From positions 62,001-126,000 of the forward strand of contig CANMSE010000003.1 of NCBI GenBank assembly GCA_947500555.1: 64,000 bases of DNA, written 5' to 3'. Both the position numbers and the translations under genes were made by a program. Positions 52,373-62,361 of the stretch are shown here, one piece after another. The stretch comes from an uncultured Fulvivirga sp. (lineage in GTDB: Bacteria; Bacteroidota; Bacteroidia; Cytophagales; Cyclobacteriaceae). The notes beneath the pieces were generated by a model. The model made no database searches, was not told the origin of the DNA, and saw only the letters and a list, made by a program, of their open reading frames with translations. Within the stretch, counting starts at the first letter, position 1. Every line of letters starts with the position of its first letter.

Positions 52373-53785
52373 TTACCTATATTCAATTTGCTCTTTTAGC
52401 CATTGATGAACAACAACATTAAGAGATCCGCCTGGGCCAATGAATCCATCAATTCCACCTTTATTAGTCATCAATACATATCCAATGTTATTTTTCAGAT
52501 TTATTTCCGTAACGTGAGTACCGAGACCAGCTCCTGTGTGGCCAATCCAATCAGTATTGATAGCTGCTCCTCTCCAAACTAATCCTATGCTTGACTCGTA
52601 AGGTAACTGATTGTTTTCCGGTAGCGTTAAATCCAGCATTTCATCCACTGAACTTTGTTTTAAAATGCGATTTCCATTTAGCTCACCACCGTTTAATATT
52701 GCCGACAAATATTTTGACCAATCCAAAGGGGATGTGTATAAGCATTCAGCTGGATATAGATATAATACGAAAGGAGGAAAGACAGTACCACTATCTCTGC
52801 GGAAGATATCTGATATGTTATCTTGGTCTAAATCCGGATAAAAATAACTTGATTCATTCATTCCCAACGGGTCAAATATATATTGCGAAGTATAGTCATT
52901 AAAGTGTTGACTAGATATCTCTTCAACCAGATATCCAAGCAGGGTCATACCCAAATTTGAATTTTTTGTAATAGCCCCACCTGGTTTTTCATTCATCCAA
53001 ACTAACGGATTGTAAATGTCACTCTCGGGTGTTAGTACATCTTGAATTAATGGATGAAGTGAAATTGCATCGTGGGGTTCATAACCAAAAAAGACATCAT
53101 CAACTGTTTCTCCTACTATCGGGTTTGACATTGAAGATTCATGTTTAAGAAGCATTCTAGTGGTAATGACAATATCAGGAAAATTGGGGTTTCTTACTTG
53201 AAAACCTAAATAGTTACTGATGTCTTCATCTAAATCCAATACTCCCAAATCTACTTGCTGCATTACAGCGGTTGCCACCATCAATTTAGATACGGAAGCC
53301 ATTTTAAAAACGGTATTTACATTAGTAGCTTTTGTTAGAGCCTGGTCAATAAAACCTGCGGCATAGGAATGTTTTATCTCTCCATCCCTAATCATTGCGA
53401 AGGAGATTCCTGGCACAAATGGGTTTTCGCTAAGAAACGAATCAATGGCTTTATCAAGGTCGATTAATATCTTAAAATCATAAGTACTGGAGACTGAAAA
53501 GTTGTTCTTAGAAATTATAATTGGGCCTGTTTGCGATTCTGGAACAATTACTTCCACTTGCTCATCAGAAATACTACTAATTTGCGCTTCAACACCAGCG
53601 AACTGAACTTCTATATCTTTTGGTATCATACCAAAATTCAATCCTTGAATAATAATTGTCTCACCAGGTATTCCGAACTGCGGATTGATAGATAAAATCT
53701 CAGGTTCAGGTATTAATGATTCGCTAGATTCATCAGAACAACCAATTAATAATACACAAGCAAATAAAATATGTTTTCTCATCAC
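52373..53785 (-). CDS. Beta-lactamase-class serine hydrolase with N-terminal IPT/TIG domain, lipoprotein
   Basis: Lipobox CVLLIGC; PEILSINPQFGIPGETIIIQGLNFG (IPT/TIG); VFKMASVSKLMVATAVMQ (SxxK); HTGAGLGTHV. Confidence 0.9.
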   Translation of the reverse strand: MMRKHILFACVLLIGCSDESSESLIPEPEILSINPQFGIPGETIIIQGLNFGMIPKDIEVQFAGVEAQISSISDEQVEVIVPESQTGPIIISKNNFSVSSTYDFKILIDLDKAIDSFLSENPFVPGISFAMIRDGEIKHSYAAGFIDQALTKATNVNTVFKMASVSKLMVATAVMQQVDLGVLDLDEDISNYLGFQVRNPNFPDIVITTRMLLKHESSMSNPIVGETVDDVFFGYEPHDAISLHPLIQDVLTPESDIYNPLVWMNEKPGGAITKNSNLGMTLLGYLVEEISSQHFNDYTSQYIFDPLGMNESSYFYPDLDQDNISDIFRRDSGTVFPPFVLYLYPAECLYTSPLDWSKYLSAILNGGELNGNRILKQSSVDEMLDLTLPENNQLPYESSIGLVWRGAAINTDWIGHTGAGLGTHVTEINLKNNIGYVLMTNKGGIDGFIGPGGSLNVVVHQWLKEQIEYR

Positions 53786-54068
53786 TTTAGGTTTTGAAGT
53801 ATTACAGAAGCCATTCTATTTTTATATAATGGCTATAAGTATTCAAACCTATAGTTATTAAATTAATATCCTCAGATAGAAATGTGTGGATAGAAGAAAT
53901 TGATACAACTATTAAAGTAATTTCTTATCCTGAATTGTATGGCTGAGCACTTGAAACTCGCCACTGCGTTGTATTAATTTACACTTGTTTGAGCACTCAA
54001 TCAGCTCATTTTAAGAACTCTTTTAACATGAAAACTTCATAATAGAGTAATGTTCGAGGCTTTGTTCC

Positions 54069-55466
54069 TTAGTTTTTAGAGTTGCTTATGAATTCTCTAG
54101 GTGTCATTTTGGTATACTTTTTAAAGGCTAAATTGAAGCTTGACTTTGACTTAAATCCACTTTTGTTGGCGATTGCTTCAATTGTAAATTTTTCATGATC
54201 AGGCCCTTTAAGTAAGTATTTCACTTGTTCGATTCTATAATAATTAATATAGTCGTAAAAACTCTTATTGAGAACATCATTTAAAATCACACTTAAATAT
54301 CTAGGATTGATATTCATCATTCTTGCAAGTTTATTAAGACTTAGTTCGGAATCGGTATATACTCTTTGGTCTTCCATGAGAGAAGTCAGATCAGATTGGT
54401 ATTTGGCAAGCTGTTTTTTAGATATCACCTCACTTCTATAATTGGTAGTTCTTCCTCGTAATAAAAAGAACTTTGGGTTTAAAAGTATTTCAATAACTAA
54501 CCAAATCAATATACCAGAAATCACATACCAAAGTGGGTTGTAATTGATAGTAATCAGGCCGAAATCATATAGCCAAAAATCAATAACAAGCATAATTCCC
54601 CAACTAAACAATAACGCAGTTATACCTAACAAAAATCTATTTAGCCATTTGGCCAGCCAGATATTATAACTAGCAAACATCTTCTTCCACTTTTTGAACA
54701 TTAGCCCTGCTGAAATTAGATAGATGCCACTGCCCGTAACGGTTATTAATTGCTCGTAATGACTAAATGTGGTTCCATGTGGTGAGCTCATAAATTGTTG
54801 TTGAAAGGCTTGTGAAGAAAATATAACAACAGAGTAAAATGAAAACATCAGTAGTGTTGGAAGAAAGTGAAGCCAGTACCAATTAATCCACTTAAATGGG
54901 ATTGACAACTGACTTTTTACATAAAAAAAGATCAAAGGCCCAGTAGATAAAACAAAAGAAATGGGAGTAAATAAACTTCTCCAATGTGAAGAATGACCAT
55001 TATGTGTATCATATAATTGATTTTGAAAAGCGAATAAAGAAAGTACCAAAATTATAAGTGGTAGGAAAACATTAGAAGATTTATTTCTAATCATTAGAAA
55101 TATTAAAAATAGAGATAACAATATGCTGATAAGAATAATTGGATAAAAAAACTTGCTATATAGGTTGTACAATTTTACTCCTCTAAATATTGGAGTAATT
55201 GCTTCATCTATATTTTTTGCATAACCATTCGTGTTTTTTACTAGGGGCATACTACAAGTTCCGCACCTCCCGTTTTTATTGAAGACCAGACTATCGCTTG
55301 GACATCCACATGGAGGACATCTATACCTCATGATACCTTTATTTTTAATCACAAACGAGTCATTAACCAACTGCTGAGTGCCCACAGCAAAGGAATATTC
55401 GGTTGTTACATTTAATGTAAAAAAAAATATTAAAAAAAGACAGTTGATTTTATAATCTAAACGCAT
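54069..55466 (-). CDS. Membrane-embedded AraC-family regulator with N-terminal Cys-rich metal-binding motif
   Basis: YRCPPCGCPSDSLVFNKNGRCGTCSMPLV, then multiple TM helices, then AraC HTH (KLARMMNINPRYLSVILND...FTIEAIANKSGFKSKSSFNLAFKKYTKMTPREFI). Confidence 0.88.
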   Translation of the reverse strand: MRLDYKINCLFLIFFFTLNVTTEYSFAVGTQQLVNDSFVIKNKGIMRYRCPPCGCPSDSLVFNKNGRCGTCSMPLVKNTNGYAKNIDEAITPIFRGVKLYNLYSKFFYPIILISILLSLFLIFLMIRNKSSNVFLPLIILVLSLFAFQNQLYDTHNGHSSHWRSLFTPISFVLSTGPLIFFYVKSQLSIPFKWINWYWLHFLPTLLMFSFYSVVIFSSQAFQQQFMSSPHGTTFSHYEQLITVTGSGIYLISAGLMFKKWKKMFASYNIWLAKWLNRFLLGITALLFSWGIMLVIDFWLYDFGLITINYNPLWYVISGILIWLVIEILLNPKFFLLRGRTTNYRSEVISKKQLAKYQSDLTSLMEDQRVYTDSELSLNKLARMMNINPRYLSVILNDVLNKSFYDYINYYRIEQVKYLLKGPDHEKFTIEAIANKSGFKSKSSFNLAFKKYTKMTPREFISNSKN

Positions 55467-55592
55467 AAATCAAAAGGGTAAATGTGAGGTTCCCCATACA
55501 TTTTGAGCTTCTACATTCTTTACATTCTATGAAGATAAAAATTTGGAATAAGTATAAAAACCAAAACCAGGTCTGCTATAAAATTTCGCGAT

Positions 55593-55626
55593 ATTGGATA
55601 AGATACTTCTATTGAATAAGATACTA
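55593..55626. promoter_or_regulatory. 18-bp-period direct repeat, candidate operator
   Basis: ATTGGATAAGATACTT (55593-55608) and ATTGAATAAGATACTA (55611-55626). Confidence 0.55.
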
Positions 55627-55829
55627 TGCAAAAAAGCGCCTATTACTGTTATCTTCAATAATGATTATAATCACCTAAGTAATTATATTTATTCGTTTAA
55701 ATATCTGTAAATCAAATGCTTAAATATTACATAATGCAGCCTTCAATATTGTCTGATTATTGATGTGAAGCTTGTCAAAATTTGCGTAAATTCGCACTTA
55801 TTTTAAACTCATTAAGTGCTTAAATAAAC

Positions 55830-58340
55830 ATGGCGGAAGGAGCAAACGAGAATATAATTCCTATCAATATAGAAGATGAAATGAGAGGAGCCTACATAGA
55901 CTATTCTATGTCGGTTATCGTTTCCAGGGCATTACCAGATGTGCGAGATGGTTTGAAGCCCGTTCACAGGAGAATTCTATATGGAATGCTCGATTTGGGG
56001 GTAAACTATAATCGTGCACACAAAAAGTCAGCAAGAATAGTTGGAGAGGTTCTTGGTAAGTATCACCCTCACGGGGATACAGCAGTTTATGACTCCATGG
56101 TGAGAATGGCACAAGAGTGGTCATTAAGATACCCATTGGTAGATGGACAGGGTAACTTCGGTTCTGTTGATGGTGATTCACCAGCAGCCATGCGTTATAC
56201 TGAGGCTCGTTTGAAGAGAATAGCCGAAGAAATGCTTGGTGACATCAACAAAAACACGGTTAATTTTCAACCTAACTTTGATGACTCACTCAAAGAACCA
56301 ACTGTTTTACCAGCCAAGCTTCCAAACTTATTGGTGAATGGTGCTTCGGGTATTGCAGTAGGTATGGCTACTAATATGCCACCTCATAACCTGACTGAGA
56401 TTGTCAATGGTATTGTAGCCTATATTGATAATAGAGAAATTACCATTCCAGAACTCATGGAGCATGTCACAGCTCCTGACTTCCCTACCGGAGGTATTAT
56501 TTATGGTTACCAGGGTGTTAAGGAGGCCTTTGAAACAGGGAGAGGAAGAGTCCTTATGCGTGCAAAGGCCGAAATTGAAACAACCAAAACAGGCAAAGAG
56601 CAGATAATTGTTACTGAAATCCCTTTCATGGTCAATAAAGCGAGCATGATTGAGAAAACTGCTGCTTTAGTTAATGATAAGAAAATAGAAGGTATATCCG
56701 ATATCAGGGACGAATCAGATAGAGATGGCCTAAGAGTAGTTTATGATATTAAAAAAGATGCTATACCAAACATCGTCTTAAATCACTTATACAAGTACAC
56801 ACAGCTACAGTCTTCTTTCGGTGTAAACAATATTGCATTGGTAAAAGGTCGCCCAATGACTTTAAACCTGAAAGATATGATGACCCACTTCGTGGATCAT
56901 AGGCATGAAGTCGTTGTTCGAAGAACTCAATATGAACTGGATGAAGCTGAAAAAAGAGCCCATATCCTACAAGGTTACCTAATAGCTTTAGATAACCTCG
57001 ATGAGGTTATTGATCTGATCAGAAAAGCTAAAGATCCTGAAACAGCTAAAGAACAGCTGATAAAGCGTTTTGAGCTATCAGAAATTCAGGCCAAGGCCAT
57101 TCTTGAAATGAGACTTCAACGTCTGACAGGACTTGAAAGAGAAAAAATCCAGAAAGAATATGATGAAGTAATGGAACTCATTATCGATTTGAAAGATATT
57201 CTCGATAATGAAGAGCGTAGAATGGGCATCATCAAAACAGAGCTAGAAGAAGTGAAAGAGCGCTATGGTGATGAGCGTAGAACGGAAATTGTTCATAGTG
57301 CCGATGATATCACTTTCGAAGATATGATCCCTAATGATGAAATGGTTATTACTATATCTCATGAAGGTTATATCAAGAGAACGCCATTAACAGAATACAG
57401 AACACAAAGTAGAGGGGGAGTTGGTTCTAAAGGAGCTGGCTCTAAAAACGATGACTTTACTGAACATCTTTTTGTAGCGAAAGCACATAACTATCTTCTT
57501 ATATTTACTGAGTTTGGAAAAGTATTCTGGAAGAAAGTATATGCTATTCCTGAAGGCTCTAAGACCTCCAAAGGACGTGCCGTTCAAAACCTTATCAATA
57601 TAGAGCCTGGCGATGTGGTAAGAGCTGTAATTAACGTAGAGAACTTGGATCAGGAAGATTATATCAATAACAACTTCGTAATCATGTGTACTGAAAACGG
57701 TACGATTAAGAAAACAACACTCGAAGCCTATTCACGACCCAGACAAAATGGAATTAACGCTATTACCATCAAAGAAGGCGATAGACTTCTTAACGTAAGC
57801 CTAACAAATGGCAGTAACCATATTGTAATTGCCAAAACAGGTGGAAAAGCCATCCATTTTCATGAATCTGATGCCCGACCTATGGGTAGAACAGCCTCGG
57901 GTGTAAGAGGAGTGAGACTGGAAGGTGACGATAAAGTTGTGGGAATGGTATGCATCTCACGAGAAGATTCGAATTTATTAGTCGTATCAGAAAAAGGCTA
58001 TGGAAAAAGATCTGATATTGATGATTACAGAATAACTAAACGAGGTGGTAAAGGAGTTAAAACCATTAACGTAACTGAGAAGACTGGCAAGCTTGTTGCT
58101 ATCAAGGAAGTGATTGATACTGATGACTTGATGATTATTAATAAGTCCGGAATCACTATTCGTATGGCGGTGGAGAATTTAAGAGTAATGGGTCGAGCCA
58201 CACAGGGTGTCAAGCTCATCAGATTAAATGATAACGATGAGATATCTTCTGTAGAAAAAATTGAACAAATCGAAGGAGTTGAGGGTGAAGAGACGGATGA
58301 ATCTTCAAACGACTCTGAAAATAATGAAGAAAAAGAATAA
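55830..58340 (+). CDS. gyrA: DNA gyrase subunit A
   Basis: [55 protein letters not shown]-terminal beta-propeller with [10 protein letters not shown]. Confidence 0.97.
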   Translation: MAEGANENIIPINIEDEMRGAYIDYSMSVIVSRALPDVRDGLKPVHRRILYGMLDLGVNYNRAHKKSARIVGEVLGKYHPHGDTAVYDSMVRMAQEWSLRYPLVDGQGNFGSVDGDSPAAMRYTEARLKRIAEEMLGDINKNTVNFQPNFDDSLKEPTVLPAKLPNLLVNGASGIAVGMATNMPPHNLTEIVNGIVAYIDNREITIPELMEHVTAPDFPTGGIIYGYQGVKEAFETGRGRVLMRAKAEIETTKTGKEQIIVTEIPFMVNKASMIEKTAALVNDKKIEGISDIRDESDRDGLRVVYDIKKDAIPNIVLNHLYKYTQLQSSFGVNNIALVKGRPMTLNLKDMMTHFVDHRHEVVVRRTQYELDEAEKRAHILQGYLIALDNLDEVIDLIRKAKDPETAKEQLIKRFELSEIQAKAILEMRLQRLTGLEREKIQKEYDEVMELIIDLKDILDNEERRMGIIKTELEEVKERYGDERRTEIVHSADDITFEDMIPNDEMVITISHEGYIKRTPLTEYRTQSRGGVGSKGAGSKNDDFTEHLFVAKAHNYLLIFTEFGKVFWKKVYAIPEGSKTSKGRAVQNLINIEPGDVVRAVINVENLDQEDYINNNFVIMCTENGTIKKTTLEAYSRPRQNGINAITIKEGDRLLNVSLTNGSNHIVIAKTGGKAIHFHESDARPMGRTASGVRGVRLEGDDKVVGMVCISREDSNLLVVSEKGYGKRSDIDDYRITKRGGKGVKTINVTEKTGKLVAIKEVIDTDDLMIINKSGITIRMAVENLRVMGRATQGVKLIRLNDNDEISSVEKIEQIEGVEGEETDESSNDSENNEEKE

Positions 58341-58369
58341 ATTGCACTAACTAAACTAACCACGATATT

Positions 58370-59551
58370 ATGAAACGATTAATCGTATTGATACTTGCCA
58401 TTACAGTAGCAGGTTATTCTTACGGGCAAAAGAAACCTAAAATCAACCAAGCCGAAAAAGCGCGTAGTGCCGGAAACCTTGGAGAAGCTAAAAATATAAT
58501 GGACCTCGCGGTTGAATATGAAAAGCTAAAAGATGATGGAAAAACCTGGTATTATAGAGGACTTGTTTATGCTTCTTTGGATACAACTAAGAATCCAGAA
58601 TATCAAAACTTGGCGAATAATCCATTGAAGGTGGCTATGGAATCTTTCGCAAAAGCTGATGATTTAAACAAAGGTGATAATGAATACTATTTGACTGATG
58701 ATAATGGTTTTCCTATTACTAAATCTCAGCAGATTTCAGGTCTTTGGGCTCACTACCTAAATAAAGGTGTAGAAAGCTACAATGTAAAGGATTATACAAG
58801 CGCTTATGACTATTTTCAACGTACTACTTTAGTGTTACCTGAAGATACAACAGGTTATATTTATTCTGCTTCCGTGGCTCAGGCTAACGAAGATTATGAT
58901 AATGCTTTAAAAAATCAGTACTACTTAATTAATGATTTAGATTATCATACAAAAGATATATACTTTACTATTATCTATCTGGAAGGTACTAAAAATGAAG
59001 ATAATGAAAAAGCTTTGGAGGTCATTAAGAAAGCTAGAGCAAAGTTTCCGAATGATTTAGATTTGGCTAAATCAGAAATTAATGCGCTAATAAAGTCAGA
59101 GCGGATTGATGAAGCTAGATCCGAACTTGAAATGGCAATAGCAAATGAGCCTGATAACCCTAATCTAAAATTTACTCTTGGTGTGATGTATGAAGAAATT
59201 GGTGAGAGCCAAAAGGCTAAAGAGGCTTATAAAAGTAGTATTGAATCAGATCCTGAATATTTAAATTCAAGATATAACCTTGCAGTGTTATCATATAACC
59301 AAGCCGTTGAAATGATCAAGGAAAAGAATAACCTTGGTATTACTTCAGCCGACCAGAAGAAAGCCAAAGAGATGCAAGAAACTATTAATGCAAGATTGAA
59401 AGAAGCTTTGCCACATTGGGAAAAGGTTGATGAGTTGCAGCCAAATGATAGAACTACGCTTGAGACAATACAATACATTTATGTGCAATTGAAATTGTAT
59501 GATAAAGCCGAGGCCATTGAAACCAAACTAGAGGCTTTGGGTGGAGAATAA
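58370..59551 (+). CDS. Secreted tetratricopeptide repeat protein
   Basis: Signal peptide; TPR motifs (NLKFTLGVMYEEIGESQKAKEAYKSSIESDPEYLNSRYNLAVLSYNQA). Confidence 0.85.
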   Translation: MKRLIVLILAITVAGYSYGQKKPKINQAEKARSAGNLGEAKNIMDLAVEYEKLKDDGKTWYYRGLVYASLDTTKNPEYQNLANNPLKVAMESFAKADDLNKGDNEYYLTDDNGFPITKSQQISGLWAHYLNKGVESYNVKDYTSAYDYFQRTTLVLPEDTTGYIYSASVAQANEDYDNALKNQYYLINDLDYHTKDIYFTIIYLEGTKNEDNEKALEVIKKARAKFPNDLDLAKSEINALIKSERIDEARSELEMAIANEPDNPNLKFTLGVMYEEIGESQKAKEAYKSSIESDPEYLNSRYNLAVLSYNQAVEMIKEKNNLGITSADQKKAKEMQETINARLKEALPHWEKVDELQPNDRTTLETIQYIYVQLKLYDKAEAIETKLEALGGE

Positions 59552-59572
59552 TTTAAATATTTAGATTTTACT

Positions 59573-59596
59573 AAAGGGCTCACCAGAGCCCTTTTT
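59573..59596 (+). terminator. Rho-independent terminator
   Basis: AAAGGGCTC-ACCA-GAGCCCTTT-TT. Confidence 0.9.
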
Positions 59597-59605
59597 CGTT
59601 AGCTT

Positions 59606-59983
59606 ATGAAAGTACTTCTTAAAATCAGCTTCGCTCTACTATTGTTAAACTCATGTGAAAATACCACTAAGAGTAACATTGAAGGTGTTTATGAAAGAGT
59701 AGAAATCGAAAAATTTAAAAAGCTACTTAAAAACGATAAAGTTCAACTGGTTGATGTTAGAACTCGAACTGAATATGAAGCAGGTTTTATCAAGAATGCA
59801 TTGAATGTTGACTTTCTTGAGACTAATTTTATAGTGGAGTGTAATGAAAAGCTAAATAAAAATCGACCTTTATTGATTTATTGTGCTTCAGGAGGTAGGA
59901 GCGCAAAAGCAATGCAAAAACTAAAGGAAGCTGGATTTACTGAAATCTACGAGCTTGGTGTTGGTTATAATGGATATCATTAA
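59606..59983 (+). CDS. Rhodanese-like domain lipoprotein
   Basis: Lipobox LLLLNSC; VQLVDVRTRTEYEAGFIKNALNVDF; LLIYCASGGRSAKAMQKL. Confidence 0.93.
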   Translation: MKVLLKISFALLLLNSCENTTKSNIEGVYERVEIEKFKKLLKNDKVQLVDVRTRTEYEAGFIKNALNVDFLETNFIVECNEKLNKNRPLLIYCASGGRSAKAMQKLKEAGFTEIYELGVGYNGYH

Positions 59984-60004
59984 TTAATAAATTACAATCA
60001 GGTC

Positions 60005-60553
60005 ATGAGATTACTTTTATTAACAATTATTTCAATGCAGTTAGCAGTATCCGTTAATGCCCAAAAGAAATATCGATTTGAATTAGGTCTTGAAAATGGT
60101 GAAGTCGTAGGGACGAATACTATCAAACATGTTGAAGATCGCGGTTATTTTCAAGTAAAACGTGACCGCTATAAATATGAGGAAGTAATCTATTTTAGGG
60201 ATCGCTCCAGCTATTACTTAAAATCTGATCCTGGCCCATCCATGTACCTGCGTAGGGTTGAGGGGGCAAAAGTATGTGTTTATTCAGGGAGAAGAGTACA
60301 GAATAAGGCGCATGAAGCTGATGGTTATAGTGGAATGTTTGGTACGGAAGATACTGCTGGGGGCATTGGAGAGTTTGAATATTACTATCAAAAAACGAAT
60401 GAATCGTTCAAAAAAATGACTCGAGCTAATCTTTTAGAGGATTTAGAAGATAATTCTGCAAGTATGTTAGTTCTATCTGAAATAGAAAATGACAAAATGA
60501 ACAATACCAATAGAAAGCTGATGCTTGAAGCACTTGATATTTACAATTTGTAA
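60005..60553 (+). CDS. Secreted hypothetical protein
   Basis: Signal peptide; no recognised domain. Confidence 0.65.
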   Translation: MRLLLLTIISMQLAVSVNAQKKYRFELGLENGEVVGTNTIKHVEDRGYFQVKRDRYKYEEVIYFRDRSSYYLKSDPGPSMYLRRVEGAKVCVYSGRRVQNKAHEADGYSGMFGTEDTAGGIGEFEYYYQKTNESFKKMTRANLLEDLEDNSASMLVLSEIENDKMNNTNRKLMLEALDIYNL

Positions 60554-60567
60554 CTCATCGGGTCTGC

Positions 60568-60774
60568 GTGAAGAAAAAATTCATATTCGTATGTGTTAAT
60601 AAGGATTGTAAAAAGAAAGGTTCAAAATCCTTATGTAAATTAATCAAAGAAGATAAGAGGTATAGGCTCATAAAAACTGATTGTATGGATGCATGCAAAA
60701 AAGCCCCAAACATAATTATGAATGAGGCTCTAATTTCAAAGGTTACAGAAGAGAAGCTTACAGAGCTATTATAG
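60568..60774 (+). CDS. Small (2Fe-2S) ferredoxin-like protein, GTG start
   Basis: FVCVNKDCKKKGSKSLCKLI...TDCMDACKKAPNIIMN; spacing resembles thioredoxin-like 2Fe-2S ferredoxins. Confidence 0.75.
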   Translation: MKKKFIFVCVNKDCKKKGSKSLCKLIKEDKRYRLIKTDCMDACKKAPNIIMNEALISKVTEEKLTELL

Positions 60775-60778
60775 AGAC

Positions 60779-61333
60779 TTATTCTCCCTCATTGGGAAGT
60801 TGCTCCACAGCGAAATCTTCGAGCTTAGCTATTTCCTGATCAATTGTCCAAAGGCCAACACCTTCTTCACCAATAATATCAAAAAGCTCAACGGCTCTTC
60901 GGGCTATAGTTTCTTCCTCACGTTGTTCAGTAATAAACCATTGTAAGAAATTAAATGAAGCAAAATCTTTAATCTTAAAACAATGTTCCACAAGATCATT
61001 AATTGATTCAGTTACTTCTAGTTCGTGACCTAACACCTCCTCAAAAACCTCCCGCAGACTATTGAACTTATGTTTAATACCACTAATCTCTGGTTGCAAA
61101 GCATGACCTCCAGCGTTATTCACATAATTAAAAAGTTTTAACATATGCTGTCTTTCTTCTTCTGAATGTCTGTACAGAAAGTCAGCAGATTTTACGTATC
61201 CCATTGTATCACACCATGAGGCCATAGAAAGGTATCGTGCAGAAGACAGGCCTTCCATCATTATTTGACCATTTAATCGTTCTTCGGTCTCTTCTGTTAA
61301 TGATCTTTTTGGGGTTACTAATTGCTTTACCAT
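60779..61333 (-). CDS. Ferritin
   Basis: LNGQIMMEGLSSARYLSMASWCDTMGYVKSADFLYRHSEEERQHMLKLFNYVNNAGGHALQP; FNFLQWFITEQREEETIARRAVEL. Confidence 0.93.
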   Translation of the reverse strand: MVKQLVTPKRSLTEETEERLNGQIMMEGLSSARYLSMASWCDTMGYVKSADFLYRHSEEERQHMLKLFNYVNNAGGHALQPEISGIKHKFNSLREVFEEVLGHELEVTESINDLVEHCFKIKDFASFNFLQWFITEQREEETIARRAVELFDIIGEEGVGLWTIDQEIAKLEDFAVEQLPNEGE

Positions 61334-61443
61334 GTTGTCTGTTAAATTTAAGATTGTAAATATAGTAAGCTTTTAGGGTTCATAAAGTCCAAAATTTAAG
61401 AAAATCGAAGTATTTTTAATAGATATAAATAACAAGAACTTGT

Positions 61444-61698
61444 ATGACCATTATTAATAATAAAGTTAATAGTCAATTTGAAGTAATGGTTGAGGGATAG
61501 AGAGCCAGGTTACCATATAGAATAATAGAAAATACTTTTTTATATGAGCCAGAAAAGATAGGTGGAAAAGGTGTAGCCTTCGGTTTGGCAGAGATTAGGC
61601 TAAAATGGGTTATTAAAATTGCTCTTTAATTATCCTTTGTAGTGTTATATGTCACGAAGTATCTTAAGTATGTGGAATGGCTCAAAATATTGATTTAA
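61444..61698 (+). pseudogene. Decayed small GNAT N-acetyltransferase (YjdJ/Acetyltransf_CG-like) with two in-frame stops
   Basis: One-frame translation: MTIINNKVNSQFEVMVEG*RARLPYRIIENTFLYEPEKIGGKGVAFGLAEIRLKWVIKIAL*LSFVVLYVTKYLKYVEWLKILI*; matches the NNxxxxQFEVxVEGxxAxLxYR...P.x.GGKGxxxxLA...C/YVxKYLKxxxE family layout. Confidence 0.75.
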
Positions 61699-61710
61699 AA
61701 CCTAAAGCTT

Positions 61711-62178
61711 ATGATAAGTTTATTAATCCTGATATTTAGCTTTTGTGATTTTCAAAAACCAGATGTGCCTTACCTAAGTGAAGATCTTTTTGAATATGAG
61801 CTTGACTATTCATTGAAGAAAAAACCTAACCCGGAAAATCAACATCTTGATGTGAATGGAAACAGAACTGAGTATAACCCTACTCCATTGCCATACTTGA
61901 AAGTCAAGTTTGCTATTAAAACTGATGGTGATAGTCTTTCAAAGTATACAGTTGTCGACTCATTTGGGTTTGTTAAAAGAAATAGAAAAATAAAAGCTGC
62001 ATTGACTGAGTTTGTTTTGGACATAGGTTATACTGCTGATATCAAAGATCGCATAACCTCTCATTCCTATTCTATAAACCTTATTAATGGCGATAAGGTA
62101 ATTATGAATAAAATTGACATCGCCTTTTCAGAAGAGGGAGTCATGACGATTAATGGTATTGAAAGAGGCAGGATTTAG
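61711..62178 (+). CDS. Hypothetical protein, 155 aa
   Basis: Hydrophobic N-terminus; no recognised domain. Confidence 0.6.
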   Translation: MISLLILIFSFCDFQKPDVPYLSEDLFEYELDYSLKKKPNPENQHLDVNGNRTEYNPTPLPYLKVKFAIKTDGDSLSKYTVVDSFGFVKRNRKIKAALTEFVLDIGYTADIKDRITSHSYSINLINGDKVIMNKIDIAFSEEGVMTINGIERGRI

Positions 62179-62361
62179 TTTGGCCTCAATATTGCTTTTA
62201 GTTACCCTAGATGAGGTTGTTGTTATAAAGAATGTCTTAGTTCTGGTTCTCAGGGCTGGGACTTCTTTATTATATGACCAACGGTGATTGTTTTCTTCAG
62301 TAAACCTTTAATATTTGCATCCGTAAGCAAATAAATCACTAAACTGAATCAAACTAACGGT

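Noticed and set aside
53809-53834. Inverted repeat AGCCATT...AATGGCT upstream of the serine hydrolase gene
   Set aside because: Short arms and AT-rich loop; could be chance, no T-tract or conservation evidence available.
56000-56181. Minus ORF 55915-56181 antisense to gyrA
   Set aside because: Antisense to the highly conserved gyrase catalytic region.
58025-58363. 112-aa minus ORF
   Set aside because: Antisense to the gyrA C-terminus; Ser-rich mirror of an acidic coding tail.
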